Below, one piece after another: positions 47,573 through 63,241 of a stretch of 64,000 nucleotides of DNA (positions are counted from its first letter, which is position 1; each line of letters starts with the position of its first letter). The notes beneath the pieces were generated by a model. It searched no databases, was not told the origin of the DNA, and saw only the letters and a list, made by a program, of their open reading frames with translations. Both the position numbers and the translations under genes were made by a program. This DNA is from Diploscapter coronatus (Eukaryota; Nematoda; Chromadorea; Rhabditida; Rhabditidae), in NCBI GenBank assembly GCA_964036155.1, contig OZ038422.1, positions 36,107,201 to 36,171,200 of the forward strand, in the 5' to 3' direction.

Positions 47573-50500
47573 TTACCATCTCCAATTGTTGCCGTAATAC
47601 CTGTCGTGAGGCGGGCGGAATTTCTTGTCACTCTTAGGACGACCATTCAATGAAGTGCCGTTTCTGAAACAACTAGTCATTTTTATGGAAGATGAAGACC
47701 GAATTATTTGTTGCACGAATGAAAATAATTGATGGTATTCATCTACCCCCAATTCCTCCGAGGAAAAGTTCGAGGGAATGGTTTTGTTTGAGTTTCTGAT
47801 TCTTTTAATCCTGCAAAGAGTGAATATTTTATGACACTAAAAAGACTCACGTTTCATAGTTCTTGGGCAGCCTCGTGCGGATGTACTGAACCAGCTGATG
47901 AAAGTACTTCGGCGGACCAGAGACCAGCTCGAAATCTACCGTATTTGTAGCTGAAGGAAATCGAACAGCTACTCGAAGCAAGAACATCTTGTCTTTCGGG
48001 ACGGGAAAGTAGGCCTAAGATATTCATATCTATTATTCAAAGCAGTGAATACAACAATTTTAGTTATTTACAATTGATTCTTTGTCAAAAACATGACGAT
48101 TATCACTATTCCTAGGAATTTTGGGTGTAAATAGCTTGAATGTGGAAAGGGGTTATAAATTTCAAAAACCATAGAAATAGAATGCTAGTGAAAATTCTGC
48201 AAGTTCAAATAATTAACCTGAATAGCGACAACCCTGCTCCTTCCATCCTCACTCGATTCAGCCTCGACAATATTCACATTGCCTGCGTCTGTGTACGAAT
48301 CGAGTCCATCGCCCTCGCCCAAATCTGTTGAACAAGAAGCATCGACTGTATTCATTCTTAAATACATTACTCTCAAAAATCATAGATTAGAAGAATTGGA
48401 AATTACCTAGCTCTTTTGTGTGGAGGCTCATCGAACAGCTTTCTCAAACTATCCTTCCTCTGCTTCTCACTTCTCCATGTGATTTGTCTTGCATCGAATA
48501 GTAGCTGAACAGTCGAATAAAAGAAGAAGCGTGTCAAACTCAAAAGCTTTATGAACGAAACGTTTAACTCAAACATTTCTATGATTATCGTCAATAATAT
48601 TTTTTTTTTAAAAATCTCTTACTGTATCATGCTGTTCGCTCTTCTTCATGTTCAACCGAGCCAGTTGGTCGATGACCCAGGCTCTCGGATCCATCATTCC
48701 TGCCGTTGAAAGGGAATGGGTGGTTGGGTTTGCCTAAGCATTTTTATCAAAGACATATATTTTCGAGAAATAAAGCAGCCTGGAAATTACAAGAAACCGA
48801 GAAGATGAAATGACATTTACAATACATTTCCCTTAACCATCTGGCAACTTGGAAACCGCGAGACCACGAGATACGAGACATGGAGAAATAGTGTTAAAAA
48901 ATGTCTGACAGTATCATCCCGATCCTATTGCACTTATGTCTCGTGTCTCGCTATTTCGCAGTTCCCAAATAAGCATCCGTCTCTATAATGTTTCGTATTT
49001 CTTGCTGTCATTTTACTTTGCATTTTCCAAATTGTCAAGAAAGGGATAAACATTAATACGATTAAAAATATATTTCTACCTCGATATCAACGATGATATC
49101 ATGTCTGAACGTCCAAGCGAGCACCCATCTCTGTGTCTTTCCTTGATTCAAAGTGGACACTGCGAATCGCACCCCCATCAGTCTCTCCAGTCGTTTCTTC
49201 AGAGGCACGACGCTCTGTTTCTTTCCCAACATCGACGTGTAAATTCTGAAATAGCGAACAAACTCATAAAAATATGAAGAAGTTTGAGCTTACAGTATTT
49301 TATCCTGCAAAATGATGCTGTCGTCGATTATCCTATTTACAAACGCCAATTCGCCACCCTAAAATTTTAGGTTTTTTTTTTAAGACTAATGCTATTCTCT
49401 AAACACTCTCCAGAAAGATTGTTAGCAACGTAAATGCTCATGAGTCATGACACTTCATCTTTCTCTTTTGCACTGCTCTAATAAAATTCTTGTTCATTTT
49501 TAGAGGAAAAAGTTAACCTCGACTTGCAATTCGTTCGACCTGGCAACTGTGGCAGATTTAGGAGCAGGTCTCTTCTCATCGTAATCCATCAGTCTGTTGC
49601 AGAACACGCCTGATTCTTGTTCTTTGAATCGCTAAAGATCAAATTTGACTGATAATTTATTGGGGAATAAAAACCTTTGAAGTCTCGTGACTCTCGAAGA
49701 ATGGCGGATTGCACATGCAGAACGTGAATTTGATGTCTTCATGATGTTTGACGACGTCCTTAAATTTCAAACTATTTTCAACGAAATAAAAATTGAGTTT
49801 CGTGGACATTTTTGAAGACATGATTTCTATCAACAATATTCATTAAAGTGTATAAAACAAGGAAAGGGTGTGTAGCGATTCATCTTCTTTATTCTAATTC
49901 CACTTTACGAAAGTGGGACGAGTCGCAACAACAGAACAAGGGGAATGATTGAGCAAATTAAAATTCCTACCAGGAGAATAGCCTTCTGACTCGCATCGAC
50001 GTGAGCGATTCTGATCTTGTTGGCGAGTTGATTCTTGAGCACATTTGCAGTGGCAACCTGCACTGCAAACTGGTCAGCGTCAGTCGCCAGCATGTTCCAG
50101 TCACACAATCGACTGCCCAGCAAAGCATAGATACATGAGGCACCCGTACCTGTAAGGACGCGTTCATATTCCGTTCACGTTCGTGTAAGCAGAAAAAATA
50201 GCACATGAGGACGAGATATGCTCTTTTCCTCTCTCACTTTCGCGTGCTATTTTTTCTGCTTACGTGAGCGTGAGCGGAGTATGAACGCGCCCTAATACAG
50301 TAAACGAATAAGTTATCATTGATGGAATCTTTCCGAATAAACACCTTTTTTAGGATAGTTGACAATTCAGAAATCTGGAAAAAGTCAAGAAGACGGTAAG
50401 ACATACGAAATAGTACAGAGTAAAGTAGGAGAAAGATCTTATGTTTTCTTAATACTATTTCGTCGTCTTTCTCTTTTCCAGGTTGCCAATATACAATCCA

Positions 50501-51166
50501 AGATTTTTTTATTATTAGAATGTGAAAGAACAGAAGATATGTGGGAAACAAAACTCACTCACCAATATCGATACCGTAAATAGGACCCTTATCATTGGAT
50601 TCGAGATCATTCTTCTTGATTAAATCGTCGATGTGCAGGACGTAGTTGATTTTCTGAGGAATGCGAGGCACCAGAGAGCCTTTCGGCAGGTCGACCTGAA
50701 AGTCAAAAATGTCAATTGGCATAAATTCAGGAATTCACATGAACTTTCGCAGAATAGTTCGAATCTTGGATAAGAATCAAATGTTAAAAGCCACTTTAAT
50801 AAATCTGGCTGGTAGCTTGAAAGAGAAAATCTTAAAATATCAAAATGATGACTCACATTCAGATTGAAATCCCGTTTGAGAAGAACACGCGAAAGACATC
50901 GGACAGCGTCGTCGTCTTGGAAGTTAATTGTCACCTGAAAAGGCATCGGAGTTTTCAAAGTGTTAGAACTCTAGCTTTATTATTTCGTTAGAAAATCGCA
51001 GGTTTTCTTCATAAAAAATAATTTATAATTGAAAAATACTGACCTTTCCATTAGGCCCGAGAGTACAGAACTTCCTGAACTCTTCGAACTCGATGGCGAG
51101 CTGCTTGAAGTCGGGCGGATTGCTCTTGTAAGGATTCCTCTCGTGCATCTGCTTGTTCAGGGACAT
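47573..51166 (-). CDS. mett-10: METTL16 / METT-10 RNA N6-adenosine methyltransferase
   Basis: Thirteen exons: 51166-51044, 50934-50857, 50695-50563, 50149-49971, 49758-49675, 49631-49518, 49358-49294, 49245-49080, 48733-48623, 48504-48407, 48356-48218, 48014-47851, 47663-47573, giving about 514 residues. The N-terminus MSLNKQMHERNPYKSNPPDF is the typical METTL16 RNA-binding start. The SAM-binding motif is GIDIGTGAS (about 108-116) and the catalytic motif NPPF at about 188-191 (CMCNPPFFE). Also conserved are MLGKKQSVVPLKKRL and RWVLAWTF. The C-terminal part (about 430-485, FLLRVAVRFPSATNT ... YIRTRLPKNYE) fits the vertebrate-conserved region. The family methylates U6 snRNA and structured mRNAs; in C. 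elegans METT-10 controls splicing of SAM synthetase mRNA. The protein is expected to be mostly nuclear. Two introns contain foldback/MITE elements. Head to head with BBS4. Confidence 0.95.
48850..48967. mobile_element. Foldback / MITE-like element in METT-10 intron
   Basis: Imperfect inverted repeat of about 32 nt: the left arm starts TGGAAACCGCGAGACC and the right arm (reverse complement) TGGGAACTGCGAAATA, both ending ACGAGACAT. Roughly three quarters of positions match. Total length 118 bp. It lies inside the intron between exons 49245-49080 and 48733-48623. No target duplication is evident. Confidence 0.6.
50156..50292. mobile_element. PIF/Harbinger-like MITE abutting a METT-10 splice acceptor
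   Basis: Arms of about 49 nt: the left begins GGACGCGTTCATATTCCG and the right (reverse complement) GGGCGCGTTCATACTCCG, both running in to GTAAGCAGAAAAAATAGCAC, with about six mismatches. Flanking TAA at 50153-50155 and 50293-50295 fits the 3 bp TAA/TTA duplication of PIF/Harbinger elements. The element is 137 bp with no coding capacity. In gene sense its end lies 6 nt upstream of METT-10 exon 4, so the acceptor reads element-TTA-CAG|. Confidence 0.85.
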
Positions 51167-51594
51167 TATAGCTGCAAAATTGAGCAAACTAATAAAAATC
51201 GATCTTCCAGAAAACGAAATCTTTGAAGTGCTAAAATATTCACAAAAAAGAAGTAAATGTTGTACGAAAATTAAAAGAAAAAACCTTTAACAAATTAATC
51301 CAACCTGTTTGCTGATTCGATGCACTTCATCTGTCGTCGACACAACTCATCAAATCCTTGAAATTTCGAAAAATTATGAAAAATACAACAGAAAAAATAA
51401 ATAGAAAGTCCACCGAAGAATGCGAAAAAACGAAAATTGCAGTTCTGCTCTGTAAAAGTCGAGCAAGACATTCGTTTTGTCTCTCGCTCCATCGCATTGA
51501 TGATTTGCGTTGCTGAGGCAACAGAAGAATAAATGGGGGCAGAACTCGGTCGGTCTTGGTAAAAATAGAAGACATTCTGAATAAATCTAAGGAA
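51167..51594. promoter_or_regulatory. Bidirectional promoter METT-10 / BBS4
   Basis: The 428 bp between two divergent start codons. It contains the X-box at 51509-51522. No other exon is supported. A short upstream ATG at 51533 on the plus strand opens a frame that closes before the BBS4 start. Confidence 0.7.
51509..51522. promoter_or_regulatory. X-box (RFX / DAF-19 site) upstream of BBS4
   Basis: GTTGCTGAGGCAAC is a 14 bp imperfect palindrome that matches the RFX X-box layout of two 6 bp half sites around a 2 bp spacer. It lies 72 bp before the BBS4 ATG. In C. elegans, ciliary BBS and IFT genes are switched on by DAF-19 through X-boxes at about this distance. Confidence 0.85.
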
Positions 51595-54571
51595 ATGAGT
51601 CTGACTGGAATTCCGCCTTCGGACGAAATCAACGAACGAAACTCTGACAATGAACCGAGTTTGGTCGGAGATGATATCGATAAAGTTTGTATTTTTTCGA
51701 ATAACTATCTCAAGAAGTGGGAAAAGGAATTCCAAATTCGCCTTGAAAAATCTAAAGATTCTTCAATTTCGACGTTTTAAAAACCAACAAATGCGATTCC
51801 ATAGCTGAGCTTCAGGAACAAAATTTGGTTTTCTATTTTTCAGTACTCAAACAAAGGGGAATCTCCTCGGAAATCAGGTGAAGGCTCGTCTTCCGAGCCG
51901 AAGAAATCCGTTGCCAGATTCGAATTGACTGCCTTCGACTCGTTCAATCCGAGACTGCATCAGCTATTTCTGCAAGCGGACTACGTCGAGTGCAAGAGTC
52001 TCATTGGGGTAGGTCTTTTTTGAATGCAAGACAAATTTCGTTGACAATGCTTTGTGAACTTATCATATCCATCCTAAACTATTGAAGACCATGTTATGAA
52101 ATCTTATATCTCATTCTTGATGACTTGAATTACTCCATGAAGATCAATCGAAGCTGTGCTTCATTAATCAAAACGAAACCTTTTTCTACTTTTCAACAGG
52201 TTAAACTCGAATAAGCCAAATTTTACGTATGTGAAGTTAATTTGAAGTTGATCTTCGTCAATTAAAGCCAAAAGCAGTCAATAATTGGAATCCTCAGGAA
52301 TTGATCAACCAATACGGTAATGACTGTGAATTTGCGTTGTACATTCGGGGAGTGATCGCGCGAATCGAGGGCCAGTTGGAGGAGGCAATCGGATGGTTCG
52401 AGAAGGCCAGGGAAACCTCGGCCAACTGCCATATTTACGACATAGAGCTGGGCAGAGTGAGTCTGTTGCTCGGCAGACAGACGAATGCTGTCGACTATCT
52501 GGAGAGGGCCATCAAGGCTGATCCTAATGATGCGGTCAGAATTCAATCATTTTACTGTTGTATTGAAGTATTAAGATTTTCATAGAACGCAAATACGATA
52601 TGTGAAAGCAGATCTTCATTGTCCCAATGGTTGTTAATGAAGAAAAACATGAAAATGTGTTTCCTCATTCATCGATTTCTTCAACTTTTTCGAGATGAAT
52701 AGTGTTTCGTAAGATAGACATTTTCAGAGATCCTATTATTGGCTGGCCCGGGCGATTTATCATCTCGATACAGATTTATTCAACCCAGTCGAGAAATCTC
52801 GAGATCTACTTGTTCGTGCTCCTGTTATTCAGGTAGATGTTTCCTTTGCAATGCAATCAAAAGTAGTTTCGTTGAAATTCAGCACAACTCAAGTCTAATA
52901 ATCTTTCTTGGGAAGGTTCTGGAGGAGTTGAATGAGAGTGATGCCGCCGCCGAAGCCTATCGAAGGGCCATTGAGGCAAGAGAACTATTCTCGAGTTTTC
53001 GAAGTTTCTTACAGTTCTGATAAGAAACATGACAAAGTTTAAAAAGGCAGTTACTATATGACGGAGGACGGAGTCTATAGTTAGGAATAGGGTTAGGAGA
53101 CTAGAGTAGAAAGAAATTGTGTGGGAAAGACACTTTCCGTCACATAGTAGTTGCCTAAAAACTGCATTGAATTCCAAGGCACTTACATGACTTCAATTTT
53201 GGAATTCTACATATTTAGTTGGAACCCGACAACTTAGACGTAATGCACAAATTGGGAATGTTGTATTTGCGATCCGGCGATGAAGACAAGGCATTTGCCA
53301 TGTTCGGGAATGCACTCAGCAGGGATCCAACACATGCCGGGGTAAGTGGAATTTTCGAATTTTTGTTTTTATTCTTGTTGTTTTAGAGCATTCTTGCAAT
53401 GGGTTCAATAATGCAAGCGCATGGGGATCATGACACTGCGTTAAGCAAATACAGGTATTCTTCGGGAATTTCATGATTTTCACATCCCATTCCCCCTACC
53501 TACTTTAGCAAAATGCCATAATTTTTGGGTGAATTTTCAAACTTTTCAATTTATTGAAGATTGAAGATCAGCTATCCATTGATCTGTAGAAAAGTTTAGT
53601 TTGAATAGCCGCCTTCGTATTTTCGTTTTTAGAGTAGCAGCCGAACTGTGTGACTACAATGGATGTCTGTGGAACAACATCGGAATGTGTCTGTTTTCTC
53701 GCGGCAAACTCGCAGCTGCTCACTCGTGTCTCAAAAAGGCATCCTTTATCTCGCCACTAGATTACAAGTAAGTCATTTCTTGAAATGCGCTTGAAACTAG
53801 TCTTGCATTTCTCATTTATAAGCTAGTCGTCGTCAATAGATGAAAGGAAAATGTGAAGCCAATATTTCGTACCTTTTGTATCTAAAAATTGCAAAGTGAG
53901 GAAAAATTATTTCTTGTGAAGTGGTTTTTTCATTCGCAAGCTCAAATCTGAACTTTAGAACGAATTACAATCTCGGTTTGGTCCATGAAGCTATGGGTTT
54001 ATACTGTTCTGCACTGCATTTTCTGAAGAAAGCATCAGAGTTGAAGAGGAATGACCCACAAATCATAGGAGCAATGGCTGGTGAATCTAATTCATTTTAT
54101 CAAAGATGAACTCTTCAATTTAGTCGTTTTATCTCGAATGAACGACATGAATAACGCTAGGAGAGCCTATCAAAAGTCGATTGAAATTGAACCTAAGATC
54201 TCTATCGTAAGTCTTTCCTCAACTATTTTTTGAAAGTGATTTTTTAGGTTCTAAACTATGCAATCTTCGAATTTAACGAAGGAAAACGAGATACTTGCCG
54301 GGCTGCGTTGGCACAACTTAGGGCCATGGCAAATGCAGAGCCAGTTAGACAGGTAAATTTTTAAACTTCATGACTTTTTACCAAATTTCGAAAGAAAGCT
54401 TTTATCATTACGGCTATGTTTTTCTAAATCATTTCTAAAATAATAATTATAATCAGAAAAACGAATTCAAAGGTATTTCCATCGATAATTTTCACTATTT
54501 AGGAATTACTCTCTCAAGCGGACAGATTAGAAGAGGCTTTATTAGAAGCGACACAACCACCTGCTCCATAA
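51595..54571 (+). CDS. bbs-4: BBS4, BBSome TPR subunit
   Basis: Twelve exons: 51595-51684, 51844-52008, 52298-52534, 52728-52832, 52883-52975, 53219-53341, 53387-53454, 53633-53767, 53959-54080, 54124-54206, 54248-54352, 54503-54571, giving about 464 residues. After a Ser/Glu-rich N-terminus, tandem tetratricopeptide repeats fill residues about 55-450. They include blocks close to human BBS4: HKLGMLYLRSGDEDKAFAMF, NNIGMCLFSRGK, NYNLGLVHEAMGLY and VLNYAIFEFNEGK. BBS4 is part of the BBSome, the octameric coat for membrane-protein trafficking in cilia; in nematodes it acts in sensory neurons. The X-box just upstream fits ciliary regulation. The intron after 52975 uses a GC donor (GAG|gcaaga). 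A MITE-like element lies in the same intron. Poly(A) signal at 54711. Confidence 0.95.
53045..53156. mobile_element. MITE-like inverted-repeat element in BBS4 intron
   Basis: Terminal inverted repeats AGGCAGTTACTATATGACGG (left) and AGGCAACTACTATGTGACGG (right, reverse complement), 18 of the first 21 positions matching. 112 bp, no coding capacity. A-runs on both sides make any target duplication ambiguous. It lies in the GC-AG intron between the exons ending 52975 and starting 53219. Confidence 0.75.
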
Positions 54572-54754
54572 ATGTCGTAATTTCGTATTTATTTTCTCTC
54601 ATTTTTACACGAACAAACATCTGAATTATAAATTTGAGCTTCTTTTAAACTGATAACGATAAGTAAATGCATGTTTGTGAAGCCCGAAATGAAAAAGCGA
54701 ATGAGAAATGAATAAAGGGGGACCTGTAAATGTACTGTCAAATGAACAGATGAA

Positions 54755-55084
54755 ATGTCCTATAAACGATATTTGAAATTGAAAAAAGAATCACCTATCA
54801 TCGTCTTTCCAAAAAATGCATCGCTATTTTTGAGGTATGATGATGAAGTGAACGTAGAAAAATCTGGTGGTGAATTACAAATGTTGAATCGCAATAAATT
54901 GTGGATAGAGTTGAATTTTTCTATACTGGCAGAAGAGTTTGCCAGCCAATATTTGAACAAAATCAGCGTATTCTTCTTCTTCTTCTTCGAATTGACAAAA
55001 CATTGCGATTCAATACACTCCTGTAATCATCCAGAACATACAAATCGTATCACAAATGCAATTCAGCAAATCGAACAAATGTAG
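54755..55084 (+). CDS. Possible small downstream gene after BBS4
   Basis: A single open frame of 109 residues with an ATG start lies 183 bp after the BBS4 stop and 38 bp after its poly(A) signal, and is followed by its own AATAAA at 55097. An AG (gaacag|) precedes the ATG, as an operon-type trans-splice acceptor would. The composition is protein-like in the first 70 residues (YLKLKKESPIIVFPKNASLF). A (TTC)n tract encodes a run of phenylalanines near residue 75. No family recognised. It could equally be a chance frame in 3' sequence. Confidence 0.3.
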   Translation: MSYKRYLKLKKESPIIVFPKNASLFLRYDDEVNVEKSGGELQMLNRNKLWIELNFSILAEEFASQYLNKISVFFFFFFELTKHCDSIHSCNHPEHTNRITNAIQQIEQM

Positions 55085-55149
55085 CGGCAATGTGAAAATA
55101 AAATTCGAAAAAAGGAAAATAAATACCATAGAATTCCTGCTTCTCTGAT

Positions 55150-58100
55150 TCAGTTGATTCTTTGGAGATAATTACCGGGGCACAGACCTGTCACTCCGTC
55201 CAAAACCACTTCGAACCATCTGAACTTGGCAGTTTTGTAAGATAAAATTCGGATATTTCAGTATTGCAGAGAAGCGTCAACTAATATTGAAAAGGAATTA
55301 GATGTATCTTCGCTTCGTCTATAATTTCTAGCTAATATACTCGGATTTGTCATGATTTAGTGATTTCATCAATCAAACCATTATCAGACTATCAATAAAT
55401 CATACCCATCATCGTTCTTCCTCAGCACATAGACGAGGCAGTTCTCTCGCAGCGACAATTCATCCGGCTTTTCTGCTTCGTAGTCGTACAAAGCTATTGC
55501 TGAAAATGAAAATCTTATGAAGGAAAATCGAATTGAACGGTGGAAACGTAGAAAATAAATCACTCCTTCCTTATTATCATGCCCTTAGAGGTTGATTTTC
55601 CTACTTTTTAGAAACGGCTGAAAACGTTTCCAAGGTTGGGAATTTAGCTCACTTCATGTGTTCTTTTTCTCTTTCAAAACAACCAATTCCTGTATTTATC
55701 AACGTCAACAGCAAAAATGAAAGAATCCTACCCTTTTCAATGTAATGTCCTTCAGCAACCCACTCTGCATTCGTGTCGAAGAAATTCGGAGCTCCGCTCG
55801 ACGAACTACTTGGAGGAGGCGGGACAGAATTGTTAGCGGATGAATAGTTGCTGCCGAATGGGGGCGGGGGCAGATCGTCTTCAATAGTCGAGTTCAGCAG
55901 CTGGGAGGGAGGGGGAGGCAAATCGGCTGAAATTGATATTGATCAAATCCAACACACATTTTCGAGCTAAACATAACATTAATATCTAACTGCTAGTTAA
56001 TCATGTAGAAGAACGAGAAACTATCTTCCGTATGCTCAGAATATTCAATGATAAAGTCTCGTTGAGAATATATGAATTGCATATGCGATGAAGTAATAGG
56101 CAATGCGCCAAAATGCTGCATCGAATATTCATAGTTTCCTCAAAAAGTATTCGTAAAAAAGTCAAATCTCCACTTCGACTAGTCATGACACTCTGTCTGG
56201 TCAGTGTGCCTCCGTTTCCATAGGCATAGTCTCCGTTGTCGTTGGGTCCATCGATATGCCTCACTTCCAGTCCACCCATGGGAGGAGCCATTCCAGGCGG
56301 CAGAGGCAGGTCATTGATCCTGTGTCCCTGACTCATCTGTCTGCCTCCCATGCCCATACTCATTCCCATCCCCACGTCCATGTAATTCCTGCCCATGTCA
56401 AGCGGCTGCCGCAAACTCCCTCCGTTCATCACGCCGTTCTGATTGCCTCGCAATGTCCCTGAAAGTGTAAATTCAATACTTTTCGACCATGAGCGTTCAA
56501 GAAGCGACTACTTGAAGATTTTTTAACCTATGAAGATTCACACATAGCACCTCACCGACGAGTGAAAACCGTTCAAATAAAAATCTCCATTTTGAGGATA
56601 AATCTCATAAACCAAGCAAAGTTTCTGGGGGGAAGCTTAGTTTTCATGTGGAATAATCCTTTGCAAAAAAAACAATTCTTTGAGCCTTTCAAAAGCGTTT
56701 AGATTAACGTAAAAATCCTACCGTATCGATCTCCCATTGGACCGATGATTCCCCCATACTCACTGGATCCGTGCTGACTGCCCCCTGCACTGTTGGGCAG
56801 ACTCATCCCATGGCCGCCATAGTCCGAGTGCGCGTTCTGCTGATGCAGCAGCGCCATTCGATCTCCAGAGGGCACTACTTGAGGAATGCGGTAGTCCGAG
56901 GGAACCATCGACATGCCACTGCGCATTGAACAACGACCCAACTAAACTAGAAAATAAGAGGGAAACGATTAAAATAAGAAGACTTCAGCTGTCATGACAA
57001 TAATTCCGATTCAAATGACAAACTAGCGAACGGGGAGAGCGCAAAACTCTTTAATACCGAGAAATTTGCACAACTAAAAAATTCAAATCTTCTGAAATAA
57101 GAAAATACCGTAGCAGTTCTCTCGTACTGTCCATATTGAGAAGGATGACCGTATTGCGAGTGCGACCCGTTGCTGCAGGAGACTGTCGAGGGAGCGCGAG
57201 TCACCTGAATATTGACTGGCATTCTTCAAAAATCGCTATTTGTTTTTTTTTTTTATAAATCGGATTGCTTTTAGAGGGATGCAGCGAAAAGTTTCTTTGA
57301 AGTTCGGATGGAAAGAATTCTTATTTGAAATAGACTGAGTATCATCTAATGCGGCAGCAAGAAATATCACGTGAAAAGAAAGAAAGCTAATAGACGAATT
57401 GCTCAAACAAAAACAATGCATGACGCCCCACCACATTGGCCCCTCTGCCTTGCTCGAGTGTCCTCGCGCCGTGTCCCAGTCCATCCAGTGCAGAGTAGTC
57501 GATTGGGGTGCGGCGATATTTCGAGATCACCGGCTGAATAGCCGGACTGATGATTTTGGGCTGTTTGGGAATGGACTTGTTCGTCGTGAGCACGCCGATC
57601 TCACGGCGAGCCAACTTCTCCTTGTGAATTTTCACCACCTTAATTCAAATAATGATTACTAAAAACTAGATTTTTTATTCCTGTAGTCAGAAATGATTTC
57701 AGTCATAAGACTTATGGCAGAGCTATTTTGTAAAAATATTCAATTTCAAAGGAAATTCGCCTATCAAACGACATACCATGTCGATGTTGTCGACTTTGTG
57801 CGCCATTGAATGGAATTTCTCCGTCTGCATGTTCAACATGTCCAGCAGACCTCTGTAATTTTAAAATTTAAGTTAATGCAACCATAAAAGGAAATATTTT
57901 GATATTAACTTAATGAAAAGCCTATTTCGCGACTTATTCCCTGCTTGGCATGATTTGTTGAATTTCAAAGTCTCTCACCTCGACAACTGATTTATTTGAT
58001 AGGCGACACTGGCTAGAGACTGCAACGCGTAGTGCTTCGTCTCTTGGAAGGCTGCATCCTTGTTCTGAAAAGATTCATAGTTTTCTTTCTAGAAAAATAA

Positions 58101-58374
58101 ACGCACATCAGCCTTGAGATACTTCTCCTCGCAGTAGGCAGCAACGTTTTCCAAGTTCTTGTGACTCTGCTCCAGATTTTCCCTGTAATCATACTCCACT
58201 TGAAGAATAAAAATATTTTCGTAAAAATTTATTAAACTTAGATATTTTGAAGATAAAATTCTAGATTCAATTTGTTTCAAAATAACTCTCCAACCTGTGA
58301 TCAGGAATCTGCCTCTCGATGAGCTCGCGCATATTCTGAGCGAATTGCGACTCCCCGTTCTGATCCACGATCAT
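55150..58374 (-). CDS. abi-1: Abl interactor ABI-1, WAVE complex subunit
   Basis: Eleven exons: 58374-58295, 58182-58107, 58064-57979, 57852-57777, 57638-57432, 57204-57109, 56941-56722, 56458-about 56174, 55926-55732, 55499-55406, 55219-55150, giving about 494 residues. A trans-splice-like acceptor (atttcag|) lies 11 nt before the ATG. N-terminal helical region: NMRELIERQIPDHRENLEQS, NVAAYCEEKYLKA, QSLASVAYQINQLS, HKEKLARREIGVLTTNKS and RRTPIDYSALDGLGHG. The middle is Gly/Met/Ser-rich and low in complexity, with SDYRIPQV. Then PPPP tracts (DDLPPPPFG), and a C-terminal SH3 domain (IALYDYEAEKPDELSLREN, WFEVVLDGVTG, GNYLQRIN). It matches C. elegans ABI-1 through most of its length. ABI links WAVE/SCAR to Rac for Arp2/3 actin nucleation. 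The exon 8 donor is uncertain by a few bases (56174 or 56180). Confidence 0.93.
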
Positions 58375-59261
58375 TTTCGTGAAGCCTGAAATGGAGAAGT
58401 ACATATTATTTAGGACAGAAATTCCGAATATTTATGAGAGAATAAAACTAATAAAGCAAAAGAAGTGCATTTAGAAAGATTTCAAATTCAGCTTTGATAG
58501 AATTCATCATTTCAAATCACGTAAACGTTACAAGTGATAGAATCTCAGTGCCGATTAACTTCTTTCGAAAAAAAAAATAGAAGGAAAACAAGGAACTATA
58601 AAATTTAGAAGCGAACGCAGAAATGGGAACGAAAACAGCTAATCAATAAGACATTCTGGCTGGAGAATAGAAAGGAAAGGGGAAGGGGGATGAGCAATGC
58701 AATTGAGAATGGGAGAGGGAGAAATAGGAGGAAGTGAGAGAGAGCAGAGAAAGAGTAATAGAAAGAATGGAAGAATAAAGTTTTCATTTGAAAGACAAAA
58801 CGCATGAATTGCAGCACAATTAGATCGAAGCAGTAACCACTTGTCTAGAAACAACATATCAACAGGTTCTCCATTTCATTCGGACTTTTCAAACCTACAT
58901 TTATTTTCATAAAATGACTTTACTAAAAACAATCGTAAATCGAAGGAGATAATATATTAAATTGAAAAACGCTTCGTGCTCGAAAAGAAAATAATCTGAA
59001 CCGGTAATAAAATGAGATCTGGGAAGGGGAAAATATAAAAAGAAAAATAGGGTAAACATTTAGAGAAGGATATAAAATTTTCATTACAATTAGATAGAAT
59101 ATTTGAATTTGGAGCAAATAAAGAAGGGAATAATTTTTGAAAAACAACAAAAAAAAATGAAAAAGAACAATTTATTTAGGAGAAATTGGGAGAATAGAAG
59201 GGGAAAGAAAGGAAAAATGGAGGTTGGCAGAAATTTGTCTGATCAGGAAGACTCCCAAGAT
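58375..59261 (-). other. Tandem intergenic region between HSP90 and ABI-1
   Basis: 887 bp between the 3' end of the HSP90 gene and the start of abi-1, both on the minus strand. Purine-rich on the plus strand (58650-58760, 59100-59230). A minus-strand AATAAA at 59171-59176 is the likely HSP90 poly(A) signal. No gene seen. Confidence 0.55.
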
Positions 59262-63184
<3,923 letters not shown>

Positions 63185-63228
63185 TTACTAATCACAATAA
63201 AAGAGCGGATTTTATGGGATTTGGCGGA

Positions 63229-63241
63229 GAAATTTCGAGAA
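63229..63241. promoter_or_regulatory. Heat-shock element (proximal)
   Basis: GAAATTTCGAGAA fits GAAnnTTCnnGAA, three perfect alternating HSF1 pentamer cores. It lies 111 bp upstream of the HSP90 start codon. A partial second copy (TTCGAGAA at 63314-63321) lies further up. Confidence 0.85.
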
